Positions 33,846-42,950 of a stretch of 64,000 nucleotides of DNA are shown here, piece after piece. The position numbers were made by a program, and so were the translations under genes. The stretch covers positions 1,612,001 to 1,676,000 of the forward strand of contig NZ_JADQDK010000001.1 of NCBI RefSeq assembly GCF_019263705.2. Reading direction: 5' to 3'. Each line of letters begins with the position of its first letter. Position 1 is the first letter of the stretch. The notes below the pieces were generated by a model. The model did not search any database. It was not told the origin of the DNA and saw only the letters and a program-made list of their open reading frames with translations. This DNA is from Pseudonocardia abyssalis. GTDB taxonomy: Bacteria > Actinomycetota > Actinomycetes > Mycobacteriales > Pseudonocardiaceae.

Positions 33846-35381
33846 GTGAGCAGCCGGGTGCGCAGGAGCAGAGGACGAGTCAGTGACCTGGACCGTGCGT
33901 TGACCCGCGCGGTGTCCGAACTGCCCCCCAGTCCGGTCGACGGCGCCATGAAGGCCCTGTCGACGTCGGCGAACCACAGCCTGCTCTGGTTCGCCGTCGG
34001 TGGGGTGCTCGCCGCGCGCCGCGGGTCGAGCCGCAAGGCCGCGCTGCGGGGCCTGTTCTCGATCGCGGCGGCCAGCACCACGGCCAACGCGGTGCTCAAG
34101 CCGCTGCTGCCGCGCCGCCGCCCGGCCGCCTCCGAGCTGCCCGCCTACCAGAAGCTCCCCTACCCCCCCACGTCCTCGTCGTTCCCGTCCGGGCACGCGG
34201 CGTCGGCGGCGGCGTTCGCCACGGCCGTCGCGATGGAGAGCCCGAAGCTGGGGCTCGCGGTCGCCCCGCTCGCCGCCACCGTCGCGTACTCGCGGGTCCA
34301 CGTCGGCGTCCACTGGACCTCCGACGTCGTCGCGGGGGCTGCGGTCGGCACGGGGATCGCGCTGCTGTCGCGGCGCTGGTGGCCCGTCCGGCTCACCGAC
34401 GAGGCCCGCGCGCGCCCGCTCGACACCGTCCCGGTCCTGTCCGGGGGCGAGGGCCTGGTGATCGTGTCCAACCAGCGCTCGGGCGACCCGGAGCACGACC
34501 CGGCCGACGACCTGGAGGCCGCGTTCCCGCGCGCCGTCGTCGTCCGCGCCGAGCCCGACCGCGACCTCGACGAGCAGCTCGACGCGGCCGTCGAGGCCGC
34601 GGGCGAGCGGGTGCAGGCCATCGGGGCCGCGGGCGGCGACGGCACCGTCGCGGCCGCGGCGGCCGTCGCGGGCCGGCGCAGGCTCCCGTTCGTCGTGGTC
34701 CCCACGGGCACGCTCAACCACTTCGCGCGCGACGTCGGCGTCTACGACCTGCAGGAGGCCGTCGACGCCACCGCGGCGGGCGAGGCCGTCGCCGTCGACC
34801 TCGCGGTGGTCGAGGTGCACCCCGGCCCGGACTCCGAGGCCGTCGTGCGCACCCGCTGCTTCCTCAACACCGCGAGCCTGGGCTCCTACCCCGACCTGGT
34901 GCGCCTGCGCGAGCAGTGGCAGCCGCGGTGGGGCAAGTGGCCCGCGTTCGCGGCGGCGCTGGTCGTGGTGCTGCGCCGCGCCGAGCCGGTGGCGGTCCGG
35001 ATCGAGGGTCGCTGGACGAAGGTGTGGTTCCTGTTCGTCGGCAACGGGCCCTACCACCCGCGCGGCATGGTCCCGGCCTGGCGCCCGACGCTCGACTCGG
35101 GCCTGCTCGACGTGCGCTGGCTGCGGGCCGACGTCCGCTTCTCCCGGCTGCGCGCCGTCGCGGCCCTGCTGCTCGGCGCACTGGACCACAGCCGGGTCTA
35201 CGGGCAGCGCGAGGTGCCGGAGTTCGACGTGCAGCTCTCCGTGCCGGGGATGCTCGCCACCGACGGCGAGGTCGTCGAGGAGGCGGGGCACTACACCTTC
35301 CGCGTCGCCAAGGAGCCGATCGAGGTCTACCGGCGCCGCGAGGAGAACTGGACCGGCCGCGACCGGCCGTTCCTCCCGTAG
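33846..35381 (+). CDS. PAP2 phosphatase - diacylglycerol/lipid kinase fusion
   Basis: 511-residue two-domain protein. Residues 1-185 are a membrane PAP2 phosphatase: KPLLPRRRP, SFPSGHAASAAAF and SRVHVGVHWTSDVVAG give the three lipid-phosphatase motifs. Residues 205-505 are a soluble DAGK/sphingosine-kinase-type lipid kinase with GAAGGDGTVAAAA (ATP site) and VVPTGTLNHFARDVGV. The two activities are opposite (dephosphorylation and phosphorylation of lipids), which suggests lipid phosphate exchange or undecaprenol/phosphatidate metabolism. GTG start. Divergent from pafA with 101 nt between starts. Confidence 0.9.
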   Translation: MSSRVRRSRGRVSDLDRALTRAVSELPPSPVDGAMKALSTSANHSLLWFAVGGVLAARRGSSRKAALRGLFSIAAASTTANAVLKPLLPRRRPAASELPAYQKLPYPPTSSSFPSGHAASAAAFATAVAMESPKLGLAVAPLAATVAYSRVHVGVHWTSDVVAGAAVGTGIALLSRRWWPVRLTDEARARPLDTVPVLSGGEGLVIVSNQRSGDPEHDPADDLEAAFPRAVVVRAEPDRDLDEQLDAAVEAAGERVQAIGAAGGDGTVAAAAAVAGRRRLPFVVVPTGTLNHFARDVGVYDLQEAVDATAAGEAVAVDLAVVEVHPGPDSEAVVRTRCFLNTASLGSYPDLVRLREQWQPRWGKWPAFAAALVVVLRRAEPVAVRIEGRWTKVWFLFVGNGPYHPRGMVPAWRPTLDSGLLDVRWLRADVRFSRLRAVAALLLGALDHSRVYGQREVPEFDVQLSVPGMLATDGEVVEEAGHYTFRVAKEPIEVYRRREENWTGRDRPFLP

Positions 35382-35568
35382 CCCCGCACGTCCTGAGGAG
35401 CTCCCGCACCCGCAGCAGCGCCCGTCCGAGCTGGTTGCGACCGTGAACGGGGCGGGGAACCACTGGCCCGGCACGCACGGGCCCGGCCCGTCCCGGATCG
35501 GGGTGTGGCCCCGGAACAGCAGCGGCTCCGGCATGGCCCGAGTGTGGCCGGACCGGTAGAACGGGGGC
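35382..35568. other. 187-bp gap with no supported gene
   Basis: A minus-strand open frame starting at 35534 (MPEPLLFRGHTPIRDGPG...) looks faintly coding but runs on antisense into the lipid kinase gene without a sensible end. It may be a decayed gene. Otherwise nothing recognised. Confidence 0.5.
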
Positions 35569-36819
35569 ATGCACGTCACCGGACTCGATCATCTCGTGCT
35601 CGTCAGCGATGATCCCGAACGGCTCATCGCCTGGTACGTCGACGTGCTCGGGCTGGAGCCGCTGCGGCTGGAGCGGTGGCGGGCGGGCGAGGTGCCGTTC
35701 GCGTCGCTGCGGGTGGACGCCGGCACGATCGTCGACGTGCAGCGCGGCTCCCGGTCGGGCACCAACCTCGAGCACCTCGCGCTGGTCGTCGACGCCGATC
35801 CCGACGCGCTCGCCGCGCTGGCCACCGCGCACGGCGTCGGCCCGCCGCGGGACCTGTTCGGGGCCCGCGGCCAGGGCCGGGGCATCTACCTACGCGACCC
35901 CGACGGCAACGGGGTCGAGCTGCGCACCTACTCCCCCACCCGCCCGGCCGCGGCGCTCGCCGACCCCGTCGACGGGTTCCGCCTCGCCTACGACGACCTC
36001 GGCGACGGCGACCCCGTCGTCCTGCTGCACGGCTGGCCCGGCGACCGGCACGACTTCCGCGACGTCGTCGGCCGCCTCGCCGGGTCGTGCCGGGTCGTGG
36101 TGCCCGACCTGCGGGGTTTCGGCGCCACCGAGCGCCCGGCCGACGCCGGGCCCGCCGAGTTCGCCGCCGGCCCGCAGGCCCGCAGCGTCGTCGGGCTGAT
36201 CGAGCAGCTGGGGCTCGGCCCGGTCGTCCTGGGCGGCTACGACGTCGGCTCGCGCACCGCGCAGGAGCTGGCGCGGTCCCGCCCGGACCTGGTCCGGGCG
36301 CTGGTGGTCTCCCCGCCGACCCCGGGTGCGGGGCCGCGCGTGCTGTCCGCGGCGGCGCAGGAGCAGTTCTGGTACCAGCACTTCCACCGGCTCGCGCTCG
36401 CCGAGCACCTCGTCGACGGCGACCCCGTCGCGGCCCGCCGCTACCTCGCCCACTTCTGGTCGCACTGGTCCGGGCCCGGCTTCACCCCCGACGACGCCGA
36501 GCTCGACCGGCTCGCCGCCGGCTACGGCCGCCCGGGCGCGTTCGTGGCGTCGGTCAACTGGTACCGCGCCGGGGCGGGCACGGTCGCCCGGTCCGTCGCG
36601 GAGCAGGTCCCGGCACCCGCCGACCGCCTCGCGGTCCCGACGACCGTCCTGTGGCCCGAGCACGACCCGCTGTTCCCGCGCGAGTGGTCCGACCGGCTCG
36701 ACGCGTTCTTCTCCGACGTCGACCTCCGGTTCCTCGACGGCGTCGGCCACTTCGTCCCGATCGAGGCGGCGGCGGAGTTCGCCGCCGCGATCCTCACCCG
36801 CGTCCAGGAGAGTGCATGA
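35569..36819 (+). CDS. Fusion of VOC domain and epoxide hydrolase-like alpha/beta hydrolase
   Basis: 416-residue cytosolic fusion. Residues 1-125 form a vicinal-oxygen-chelate domain (GLDHLVLVSDDPERLIAWYVDVLGLEP, EHLALVV, GIYLRDPDGNGVELRTY with candidate metal ligands His, His and Glu). Residues 140-416 form an alpha/beta hydrolase: oxyanion motif LLHGWPGDRHDF, nucleophile elbow GGYDVGSR with Asp as nucleophile as in epoxide hydrolases and haloalkane dehalogenases, and catalytic His in GVGHFVPIEA. ATG preceded by GGGG. It overlaps the RraA-like gene by ATGA, so both probably serve one catabolic step series. Substrate unknown. Confidence 0.88.
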   Translation: MHVTGLDHLVLVSDDPERLIAWYVDVLGLEPLRLERWRAGEVPFASLRVDAGTIVDVQRGSRSGTNLEHLALVVDADPDALAALATAHGVGPPRDLFGARGQGRGIYLRDPDGNGVELRTYSPTRPAAALADPVDGFRLAYDDLGDGDPVVLLHGWPGDRHDFRDVVGRLAGSCRVVVPDLRGFGATERPADAGPAEFAAGPQARSVVGLIEQLGLGPVVLGGYDVGSRTAQELARSRPDLVRALVVSPPTPGAGPRVLSAAAQEQFWYQHFHRLALAEHLVDGDPVAARRYLAHFWSHWSGPGFTPDDAELDRLAAGYGRPGAFVASVNWYRAGAGTVARSVAEQVPAPADRLAVPTTVLWPEHDPLFPREWSDRLDAFFSDVDLRFLDGVGHFVPIEAAAEFAAAILTRVQESA

Positions 36820-37517
36820 GCAGGTCGCATCCGCAGCAGTGGTCGGTGAACGCGTCGGTCGACCGGCCGGACCCCGCCGACGTCGCCGCCCTGCGGGAGT
36901 TCTCGACCACCCAGATCGCCGACTGCGGCGGGCCCGTCTCGGTGGTCGGGCCGCCGCTGCGGCGCGTGGCGGGCGGGCCGGAGATCTGCGGGACCGCCGT
37001 CACGGTCTGGACGAAGCCGGGCGACATCCTGTTCGTGCTCAAGGCCCCCGACCTGATCGGCGAGGGCGACGTGCTCGTCATCGACGCCGGGGGCCGCGAC
37101 GACGCCGCCGTCATCGGCGACATCGTGGGTCGCACGATCCGCGACCGCGGCGCGGTGGGGCTGGTCGTCGACGGGGCGGTGCGCGACGTCGCCGGGCTCG
37201 ACGAGGTCGGCCTGCCCACGTTCGCCCGCGGCGCCCATCCCGCCACCGGGTCGAACCAGGGCCCCGGCGCGATCAACGTGCCCGTGCAGTGCGGCGGCGT
37301 GGCCGTGCACCCCGGCGACGTCGTGCGCGGCGACTCCAGCGGGCTGGTCGTCGTGCCGCGCGCCGAGCTGGCGGCCGTGCTGGAGCTGACGCGCGCGGTG
37401 GCGCAGCGGGAGACCGACTGGCTCGCCGCCGTGGCCGGCGGGCAGACCCTGGCGCAGGCCACCGGGATCGACGCCCTGATCGACGCCCGCGGCGGGACCG
37501 AACCCCCCGCTCCCTGA
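36816..37517 (+). CDS. RraA/HMG-aldolase family protein
   Basis: 233-residue member of the family that includes RraA, 4-hydroxy-4-methyl-2-oxoglutarate aldolase and oxaloacetate decarboxylase. The glycine-rich turn IGDIVGRTIRDRGAVGLVVDGAVRDV contains the aldolase-type G..D..R-D signature (about residues 103-128), which supports an aldolase/decarboxylase rather than a pure RNase E regulator. A preceding ALREFSTTQIADCGGP segment is typical. Start overlaps the hydrolase fusion stop (ATGA). Likely works on a small 2-oxo acid released by a catabolic route. Confidence 0.85.
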   Translation: MSRSHPQQWSVNASVDRPDPADVAALREFSTTQIADCGGPVSVVGPPLRRVAGGPEICGTAVTVWTKPGDILFVLKAPDLIGEGDVLVIDAGGRDDAAVIGDIVGRTIRDRGAVGLVVDGAVRDVAGLDEVGLPTFARGAHPATGSNQGPGAINVPVQCGGVAVHPGDVVRGDSSGLVVVPRAELAAVLELTRAVAQRETDWLAAVAGGQTLAQATGIDALIDARGGTEPPAP

Positions 37518-37540
37518 TCACGGCGGCGCCGACACGGGTG

Positions 37541-37577
37541 TGCGCGACGGGCGGACCGCGGCCCGGCCCGTCGCGCA
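37541..37577. terminator. Bidirectional terminator between rraA-like gene and prcA
   Basis: Perfect 12-bp stem TGCGCGACGGGC / GCCCGTCGCGCA with a 13-nt loop between two convergent genes. It ends 5 nt before the prcA stop. No clear U-tract. Confidence 0.6.
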
Positions 37578-37581
37578 GCCG

Positions 37582-38379
37582 TCAGGAGTTGGTGCCGTTC
37601 TCCGGGACCACCGGGCTCTCGTCGCCGCCCACGTCGTCGGAGTCGGCCGGGGCGTCGACGGTGCGGTTGGCCTCGGGGAGCAGCTCGCGCAGCGCCGGAC
37701 CGGTGATGCGGCGGAACGAGCGGCGCGGGCGGCCGCGGTCGAGCACCGCCACCTCCAGCGCGCGCACGCCGAGCACGGCGGGCTGGGCGGTGCCGGCGTT
37801 GCCCGGGGTGGAGCTGGTCTGCAGTGCCTCGACCGCGAGCGCGATCGACTCCGCCAGGCCCAGCCCGGCCCGGTAGGTGTCCTTGAGCTTCGCGCTGATC
37901 GGCTCCGTGGTGCCGCCCATGACCACGAACTGCGGCTCGTCGGTGATCGAGCCGTCGTAGGTGATGCGGTAGAGCTGGTCGGCGTCGGCGGTGACCCCGA
38001 CCTCGGCGAGGCACAGCTCCACCTCGTAGGGCTTCTGCTGCTCGACGAACGACGTGCCGAGGATCTGGGCGTAGGTGTTGGCGAGCATCCGCCCGGTGAC
38101 GTCGCGGCGGTCGTAGGTGTAGCCGCGGACGTCGGCCATCCGGATCCCGGCGTTGCGCAGCGTCTCGAACTCGTTGTAGCGCCCGACCGCGGCGAACCCG
38201 ATGCGGTCGTAGATCTCGGAGACCTTGTGCAGCGCGGTGGACCGGTTCTCCGCGACGAACAGCACGCCGTCGGTGAAGGTGAGGACCACGACGCTGCGGC
38301 CGCGGGCGATGCCCTTGCGGGCGAGCTCGGAGCGGTCGCGCAGGAGCTGGTCGACCGACGAGTAGAACGGCATCGTCAT
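37582..38379 (-). CDS. prcA: Proteasome alpha subunit PrcA
   Basis: 265-residue 20S proteasome alpha subunit. It starts [29 protein letters not shown], whose first residues form the gate of the actinobacterial core. Core fold signatures include [38 protein letters not shown]. The C-terminal tail beyond residue 235 is acidic and low complexity ([24 protein letters not shown]). Start lies 5 nt after the prcB stop; two alternative ATGs two codons apart are available. Assembles with PrcB into a 28-mer cylinder. Confidence 0.96.
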   Translation of the reverse strand: MTMPFYSSVDQLLRDRSELARKGIARGRSVVVLTFTDGVLFVAENRSTALHKVSEIYDRIGFAAVGRYNEFETLRNAGIRMADVRGYTYDRRDVTGRMLANTYAQILGTSFVEQQKPYEVELCLAEVGVTADADQLYRITYDGSITDEPQFVVMGGTTEPISAKLKDTYRAGLGLAESIALAVEALQTSSTPGNAGTAQPAVLGVRALEVAVLDRGRPRRSFRRITGPALRELLPEANRTVDAPADSDDVGGDESPVVPENGTNS

Positions 38380-38383
38380 GGGG

Positions 38384-39235
38384 TCAGCCTCCGGGGTTCT
38401 CGGTGCGGCCGGCCACGACCTGGGCGACGACCTCGGCGATCTCGGTCTCCGGGCGGCGCATCGCGCCCTCGGGGCCGGTGATCGACACGACGATCGGGTA
38501 GAGCTTGCGGGTGAGGTCGGGTCCACCGGTCGCCGAGTCGTCGTCGGCGGCGTCGTAGAGCGCCTCGACCGCGGTGCGGACGGTGGTGGCCAGGTCGGCG
38601 TCGACGCGGTGGCGCTTCTTGAGCGCCGACTTCGCGAACACCGACCCGGAGCCGACGGCGTGGTAGCCGAGCAGCTCGTCGTAGCGGCCGCCGGTGGCGT
38701 CGTAGGTGACGATCCGGCCGGCCTTCGACGGGTCGGGGGCCTCGGTGTCGTAGCCGGCGAACAGCGGCACGACCACGAACCCCTGCATCGCGGCACCCAG
38801 GTTGGCGCGGACCATCGCGGCGAGCTTGTTGGCCTTGCCGTCGAGGGACAGCGTGGTGCCCTCGATCTTCTCGTAGTGCTCGAGCTCGACGGTGAACAGC
38901 CGCACCATCTCCAGCGCGATGCCCGCGGAGCCGGCGATGCCGACGGCGGAGTGCGAGTCGGTGACGAACACCTTCTCGATGTCGCGCTGGGCGATGACGT
39001 TGCCCTGGGTGGCGCGCCGGTCGCCGGCGATGACCACGCCGCCGGAGAACACCAGCGCGACGATGGTGGTGCCGTGCGGGACCTCCAGCGCCCCGCCGGC
39101 GGGACCGGCCGGCACCGCGGAGGGGAGCAGGTGCGGCGCGTGGGCGGTGACGAAGTCGGTGAAGGACGACGGGCCGGGCGCGAGGTACGCGTCCAGGCCG
39201 ACAGGGGCGCGACGCCCCGGATCGGGGAACGACAT
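38384..39235 (-). CDS. prcB: Proteasome beta subunit PrcB
   Basis: 283-residue precursor of the catalytic 20S subunit. Residues 1-55 are a propeptide ending EVPHG; cleavage before Thr56 ([24 protein letters not shown]) frees the catalytic N-terminal Thr. Lys33-equivalent and Asp17-equivalent residues are visible in AGDRRATQG and the following KVFV segment. Located 77 nt downstream of pup, same strand. Degrades pupylated proteins delivered by Mpa. Confidence 0.97.
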   Translation of the reverse strand: MSFPDPGRRAPVGLDAYLAPGPSSFTDFVTAHAPHLLPSAVPAGPAGGALEVPHGTTIVALVFSGGVVIAGDRRATQGNVIAQRDIEKVFVTDSHSAVGIAGSAGIALEMVRLFTVELEHYEKIEGTTLSLDGKANKLAAMVRANLGAAMQGFVVVPLFAGYDTEAPDPSKAGRIVTYDATGGRYDELLGYHAVGSGSVFAKSALKKRHRVDADLATTVRTAVEALYDAADDDSATGGPDLTRKLYPIVVSITGPEGAMRRPETEIAEVVAQVVAGRTENPGG

Positions 39236-39306
39236 GGTCAGGTCTGCGCCTCTCGTCGTGCGGGTACTGCTCGTGCGGGGTGCGGGGTGCGGGGCAGCCG
39301 GGGAGG

Positions 39307-39504
39307 CTACTCGCCGCCCTTCTGGACGTAGGCGCGGACGAAGTCCTCCGCGTTCTCCTCGAGGACGTCGTCGATCTCGTCGAGGATCGTGTCGACGTCC
39401 TCGCCGAGCTTCTCGCGACGCTCCTGGCCGGCCGCCGCGGCGTCGGCACCCTCGTCGTCGTCCCCGCCGCCGCCACCCTGACGCTTCGTCTGCTCCTGCG
39501 ACAT
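39307..39504 (-). CDS. pup: Prokaryotic ubiquitin-like protein Pup (C-terminal Glu form)
   Basis: 65-residue disordered modifier: [20 protein letters not shown]-terminal engagement region, helical docking segment [32 protein letters not shown], and C-terminal KGGE. The last codon before TAG is GAG (39312-39310), so Pup is made with Glu rather than the Gln of mycobacteria, and needs no deamidation before ligation by PafA. Same operon as prcB and prcA; dop lies 87 nt upstream on the same strand. Confidence 0.97.
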   Translation of the reverse strand: MSQEQTKRQGGGGGDDDEGADAAAAGQERREKLGEDVDTILDEIDDVLEENAEDFVRAYVQKGGE

Positions 39505-39591
39505 GACGCCTCCTGTCGATAGGTCGTGCTGGGTTGAACACTAACCCAGTACGCCGACGAAAGTCCGTGATCCGGCGCGCGACGATGCCGC

Positions 39592-41097
39592 TCAGCCGCG
39601 GGTGAGCGCCTCCACCAGCTCCTCCGCCGTACGCGAGTTGTCGATCAGTTCCCCGACGTGCGAGCGGGTGCCGCGCAACGGCTCCAGCGTCGGGATGCGG
39701 ACCAGCGACTCGCGGCCCAGGTCGAAGATCACCGAGTCCCACGAGGCCGCCGCGACCTCGGCCGGGTAGCGCTCCAGGCACCGCCCGCGGAAGTAGGCGC
39801 GGGTGTCCTCCGGCGGCGCGGTCATCGCGGCGGTGACGTCGTCCTCGGAGACCAGCCGCTTGATCGAGCCGCGCGTGGCGAGCCGGTTGTAGAGGCCCTT
39901 CGCCATCCGCACGTCGGCGTACTGCAGGTCGACCAGGTGCAGGCGGGGTGCGTCCCAGGTGAGCCCGTCGCGCTCGCGGTAGCCCTCCAGCAGCCGCAGC
40001 TTCGCGGTCCAGTCGAGGCGGTCGGCGGTGCTCATCGGGTCGCGCGCGAGGTCGTCGAGGACCTCGCCCCAGATCTGCATGACCTCGGCGGTGGCCTCGT
40101 CCGGGCTGTCGCCGACGTGCGCGCGCGCCTTCTCGAAGTACGCCTGCTGGATGTCCAGACCCGTCATCCGCCGGCCGTCGGCCAGGTCGACCGTGGTCTT
40201 CAGCGTGGGATCGTGGCTGATCCGGTGCACCGAGCGGACCGGCTCGGCCAGGCGCAGCTCGTCGAACCGCACGCCCTTCTCGATCATGTCCAGGACGATC
40301 GCGGCCGTCCCCACCTTCAGGAGGGTGGAGTACTCGCTCATGTTGGCGTCGCCGATGATGACGTGCAGGCGGCGGTACTTGTCGGCGTCGGCGTGCGGCT
40401 CGTCGCGGGTGTTGATGATGCCCCGCTTGAGCGTGGTCTCCAGGCCGACCTCGACCTCGATGTAGTCGCTGCGCTGCGCGAGCTGGTAGCCGGCCTCGTC
40501 GCCCGCGGCACCCCGGCCGACCCGGCCCGCGCCGCAGACGACCTGGCGCGTCACGAAGAACGGCGTCAGCCCCGAGACGATCGACGGGAACGTGGTGGAG
40601 CGCGCCATCAGGTAGTTCTCGTGGGCGCCGTAGCTCGCGCCCTTGCCGTCGACGTTGTTCTTGTAGAGCTGGATCCGCGGAGCCCCGGGCACGGTGGCCG
40701 AGCGCATCGCGGCCTCCTCCATCACCCGCTCCCCCGCCTTGTCCCACACCACGATGTCGCGCGGGGTGGTGACCTCGGGGGTGGAGAACTCGGGGTGGGC
40801 GTGGTCGACGTAGAGCCGCGCGCCGTTGGTGAGGATGACGTTCGCGGCGCCGAGGTCGTCGAGCTCGGAGTCGACGGGGTTGTGCATCGTGGGCGCGGAG
40901 AGGTCGAAGCCCCGGGCGTCGCGCAGCGGCGACTCCACCTCGTAGTCCCAGCGGGCGCGCCGCGAGCGCGGGATGTCGGCGGCCGCGGCGTAGGCCAGCA
41001 CCACCTGCGTGGACGTGATCACCGGGTTGGCGGTGGGGTCGCCCGGGACCGAGATGCCGTACTCGATCTCGGTGCCCATGATCCGACGGGCCGTCAC
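39592..41097 (-). CDS. dop: Depupylase/deamidase Dop
   Basis: 501-residue homologue of PafA that removes Pup from substrates (and deamidates Pup-Gln where present). Landmarks: [18 protein letters not shown] with Mg-binding Glu, the Dop-loop region around [55 protein letters not shown] and [33 protein letters not shown] at 41097 puts the length near mycobacterial Dop (505). Because Pup here ends in Glu, depupylation should be its only required job. Confidence 0.96.
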   Translation of the reverse strand: MTARRIMGTEIEYGISVPGDPTANPVITSTQVVLAYAAAADIPRSRRARWDYEVESPLRDARGFDLSAPTMHNPVDSELDDLGAANVILTNGARLYVDHAHPEFSTPEVTTPRDIVVWDKAGERVMEEAAMRSATVPGAPRIQLYKNNVDGKGASYGAHENYLMARSTTFPSIVSGLTPFFVTRQVVCGAGRVGRGAAGDEAGYQLAQRSDYIEVEVGLETTLKRGIINTRDEPHADADKYRRLHVIIGDANMSEYSTLLKVGTAAIVLDMIEKGVRFDELRLAEPVRSVHRISHDPTLKTTVDLADGRRMTGLDIQQAYFEKARAHVGDSPDEATAEVMQIWGEVLDDLARDPMSTADRLDWTAKLRLLEGYRERDGLTWDAPRLHLVDLQYADVRMAKGLYNRLATRGSIKRLVSEDDVTAAMTAPPEDTRAYFRGRCLERYPAEVAAASWDSVIFDLGRESLVRIPTLEPLRGTRSHVGELIDNSRTAEELVEALTRG

Positions 41098-41170
41098 GGG
41101 CGGGCCTTCAGCGCACTCATGCGTCGAGCCTAACCGCCGCGGCCGCAAGGCCACCGGCGTGCGCCCGTCG

Positions 41171-41218
41171 ATCATGTTGCATGATGAGACCGGCATCACA
41201 TGCGGCCTCCTGCATGAT
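41171..41218. promoter_or_regulatory. Palindrome and repeated half-site upstream of alcohol dehydrogenase
   Basis: ATCATG-TTG-CATGAT (41171-41185) is a perfect inverted repeat. TGCATGAT occurs at 41178-41185 and again at 41211-41218, 33 bp apart. It lies between dop and the divergent dehydrogenase, about 35-80 bp before the dehydrogenase ATG. Likely operator for a regulator not encoded next to it, or for the nearby MarR protein. Confidence 0.45.
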
Positions 41219-41252
41219 CGGGGTTTCCCGAGCCCGAAGGGGGCGGTTCTCG

Positions 41253-42320
41253 ATGCCGGAGACGATGAAGTCCTTCGTGATCAAGACGGTCGGAGCGACC
41301 GAGGTGGTCGAGAAGCCGATCCCCGATCCCGGTCCGGAGGAAGCGATCGTCCGCACCACCGCGGCCCTGATCTGCACCTCCGACGTGCACACCGTCAAGG
41401 GGGCGCTCCCGGTCCCCGACGGCCGCACGCTCGGGCACGAGTCGGTCGGCGTCATCCACAAGCTGGGCTCGGCCGTCACCGGCTTCGAGGAGGGCCAGCG
41501 CGTCGTCGTCTGCGCGGTGACGCCCTGCTACCGGTGTTCGGCGTGCCAGCGCGGGTTCACCAGCCAGTGCGGCGGGGCGCTCGGCGGCTACAAGTACACC
41601 GTCCAGATGGACGGCAACATGGCCGAGTACTTCGTGGTACCCGCGGCCGCGGCCAACCTCACCCCGATCCCCGAGGCGATCAGCGACGAGCAGGCCGCCT
41701 ACTGCTGCGACATGCTCACCACCGGGTTCATGGGCGTCGAGCACTGCTACCTGCAGTTCGGCGAGACGGTGGCGATCTTCGCGCAGGGCCCCGTCGGCCT
41801 GTCCGCGACGATCGGCGCGCAGCTGATGGGCGCCGGGCGGATCATCGCGGTGGAGTCCCGCCCCGAGCGTCAGGCCCTGGCGAAGCGCTTCGGCGCCACC
41901 GACATCGTCGACTTCAGCCAGGGCAGCCCGGTCGAGCAGATCATGGACCTGACGAACGGGGAGGGCACCGACGCCGCGATCGAGGCGTTCGGGTTCCCGC
42001 AGACCTTCGAGGACTGCCTGCGCGTCACGAAGGCGGGCGGGCGCGTGTCGAACATCGGGTACCACGGGGAGAACCCGGCCCCGCTGCAGCTGCCGCTCGA
42101 CGCGTTCGGCCTGGGCATGAACGACAAGTCGGTCCACACCGGCCTGTGCCCCGGCGGCAGCGAGCGGATGAAGCGGCTGCTGCGCCTGCTGGGGTCCGGC
42201 CGCATCGACCCGACCCCGATGACGACGCACACGTTCGGCTTCGACCGGATCGGTGAGGCGTTCGAGATGATGACGACGAAGGCGGACGGCATCGTCAAGC
42301 CCCTCATCACCTTCCCCTGA
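41253..42320 (+). CDS. Zinc-dependent alcohol dehydrogenase family protein
   Basis: 355-residue medium-chain dehydrogenase. Catalytic zinc ligands: Cys in [12 protein letters not shown] (about residue 39) and His-Glu in [10 protein letters not shown] (about 60), plus the later CD pair ([10 protein letters not shown]). The structural zinc loop has four Cys in [17 protein letters not shown]. The Rossmann motif is [19 protein letters not shown] (about residue 176). It resembles the secondary/isopropanol dehydrogenase branch. ATG at 41253 has GGGGG upstream; another ATG four codons on is possible. It is oriented against dop and stands alone. Confidence 0.9.
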   Translation: MPETMKSFVIKTVGATEVVEKPIPDPGPEEAIVRTTAALICTSDVHTVKGALPVPDGRTLGHESVGVIHKLGSAVTGFEEGQRVVVCAVTPCYRCSACQRGFTSQCGGALGGYKYTVQMDGNMAEYFVVPAAAANLTPIPEAISDEQAAYCCDMLTTGFMGVEHCYLQFGETVAIFAQGPVGLSATIGAQLMGAGRIIAVESRPERQALAKRFGATDIVDFSQGSPVEQIMDLTNGEGTDAAIEAFGFPQTFEDCLRVTKAGGRVSNIGYHGENPAPLQLPLDAFGLGMNDKSVHTGLCPGGSERMKRLLRLLGSGRIDPTPMTTHTFGFDRIGEAFEMMTTKADGIVKPLITFP

Positions 42321-42326
42321 CCCCGC

Positions 42327-42370
42327 CCCGTGATCGGCCCTTCCGCCCCGGCTGGAGGGCCGATCACGGG
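42327..42370. terminator. Bidirectional terminator between dehydrogenase and marR
   Basis: Perfect 15-bp inverted repeat (42327-42341 with 42356-42370) with a 14-nt loop. It starts 7 nt after the dehydrogenase stop and overlaps the stop of the convergent MarR gene. Confidence 0.7.
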
Positions 42371-42861
42371 TCCGCGGGCGAGTCCCCCGCCGCCGGCCAC
42401 AGCGGCTCCGGTGACAGGTGCGCCACCAGGATGTCGCTGATCTCCCGCAGCGCCGCCTGTTGTTCCGGGCCGAGCCGGTCGAACAGCAGCGCCCGGACCT
42501 CGTCGACGTGCCCGGGTGCGGCCGCCCGCAGCCGCTCCATCCCGGCCTCGGTCAGCGAGGCGAGCTGGCCGCGCTTGTCCGACGGGCAGGGTCGCCGCTG
42601 TACCCAGCCGGCCTCCTCCATCCGCGCGACGGCGTGCGAGAGCCGGCTGCGCGAGCTCAGCGACGTCGAGGCGAGCTGGCTCATCCGCAGCGTCCGGTCC
42701 GGGGCCTCGGAGAGCCGCACGAGGATCTCGTAGTAGGCGTGCGGCAGTCCGGCCCCCTGCTGGAGCTGGCGCTCCACGCGGTCCCAGAGCAGCCGGCTGG
42801 CCGTGAGGAAGCTCCGCCAGGTGCGCTGCTCGTCGGCGCTCAACCATCGTGTGTCGTCCAC
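42364..42861 (-). CDS. MarR family transcriptional regulator
   Basis: 165-residue winged-helix repressor. The DNA-binding region reads LRMSQLASTSLSSRSRLSHAVARMEEAGWVQRRPCPSDKRGQLASLTEAG (about residues 60-110), with the DKRG wing motif. GTG start with GGGAGG at proper spacing. Divergent from yceI; a perfect 14-bp inverted repeat with a 31-bp spacer lies between them, so autoregulation and control of yceI are likely. Ligand unknown; no redox Cys arrangement typical of OhrR is evident. Confidence 0.92.
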   Translation of the reverse strand: MDDTRWLSADEQRTWRSFLTASRLLWDRVERQLQQGAGLPHAYYEILVRLSEAPDRTLRMSQLASTSLSSRSRLSHAVARMEEAGWVQRRPCPSDKRGQLASLTEAGMERLRAAAPGHVDEVRALLFDRLGPEQQAALREISDILVAHLSPEPLWPAAGDSPADP

Positions 42862-42876
42862 GTCACCCTCCCGGAA

Positions 42877-42935
42877 TAGTTGAACTCTCAAGCCGCTTCC
42901 TCTAGTGTCACTCTCAACACCTGAGAGTTCAACTA
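42877..42935. promoter_or_regulatory. MarR/yceI operator region
   Basis: TAGTTGAACTCTCA (42877-42890) and TGAGAGTTCAACTA (42922-42935) are exact reverse complements. A third ACTCTCA lies at 42910-42916, making ACTCTCA-ACACC-TGAGAGT with the right arm. Three half-sites cover the whole marR-yceI promoter region. This strongly suggests paired binding of the divergent MarR protein. Confidence 0.75.
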
Positions 42936-42950
42936 ATCACGGAGGCTTCG

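Noticed and set aside
35382..35534. Minus-strand ORF beginning MPEPLLFRGHTP
   Set aside because: It has a plausible N-terminus but continues antisense through the lipid kinase gene with no proper end and no recognised domain.
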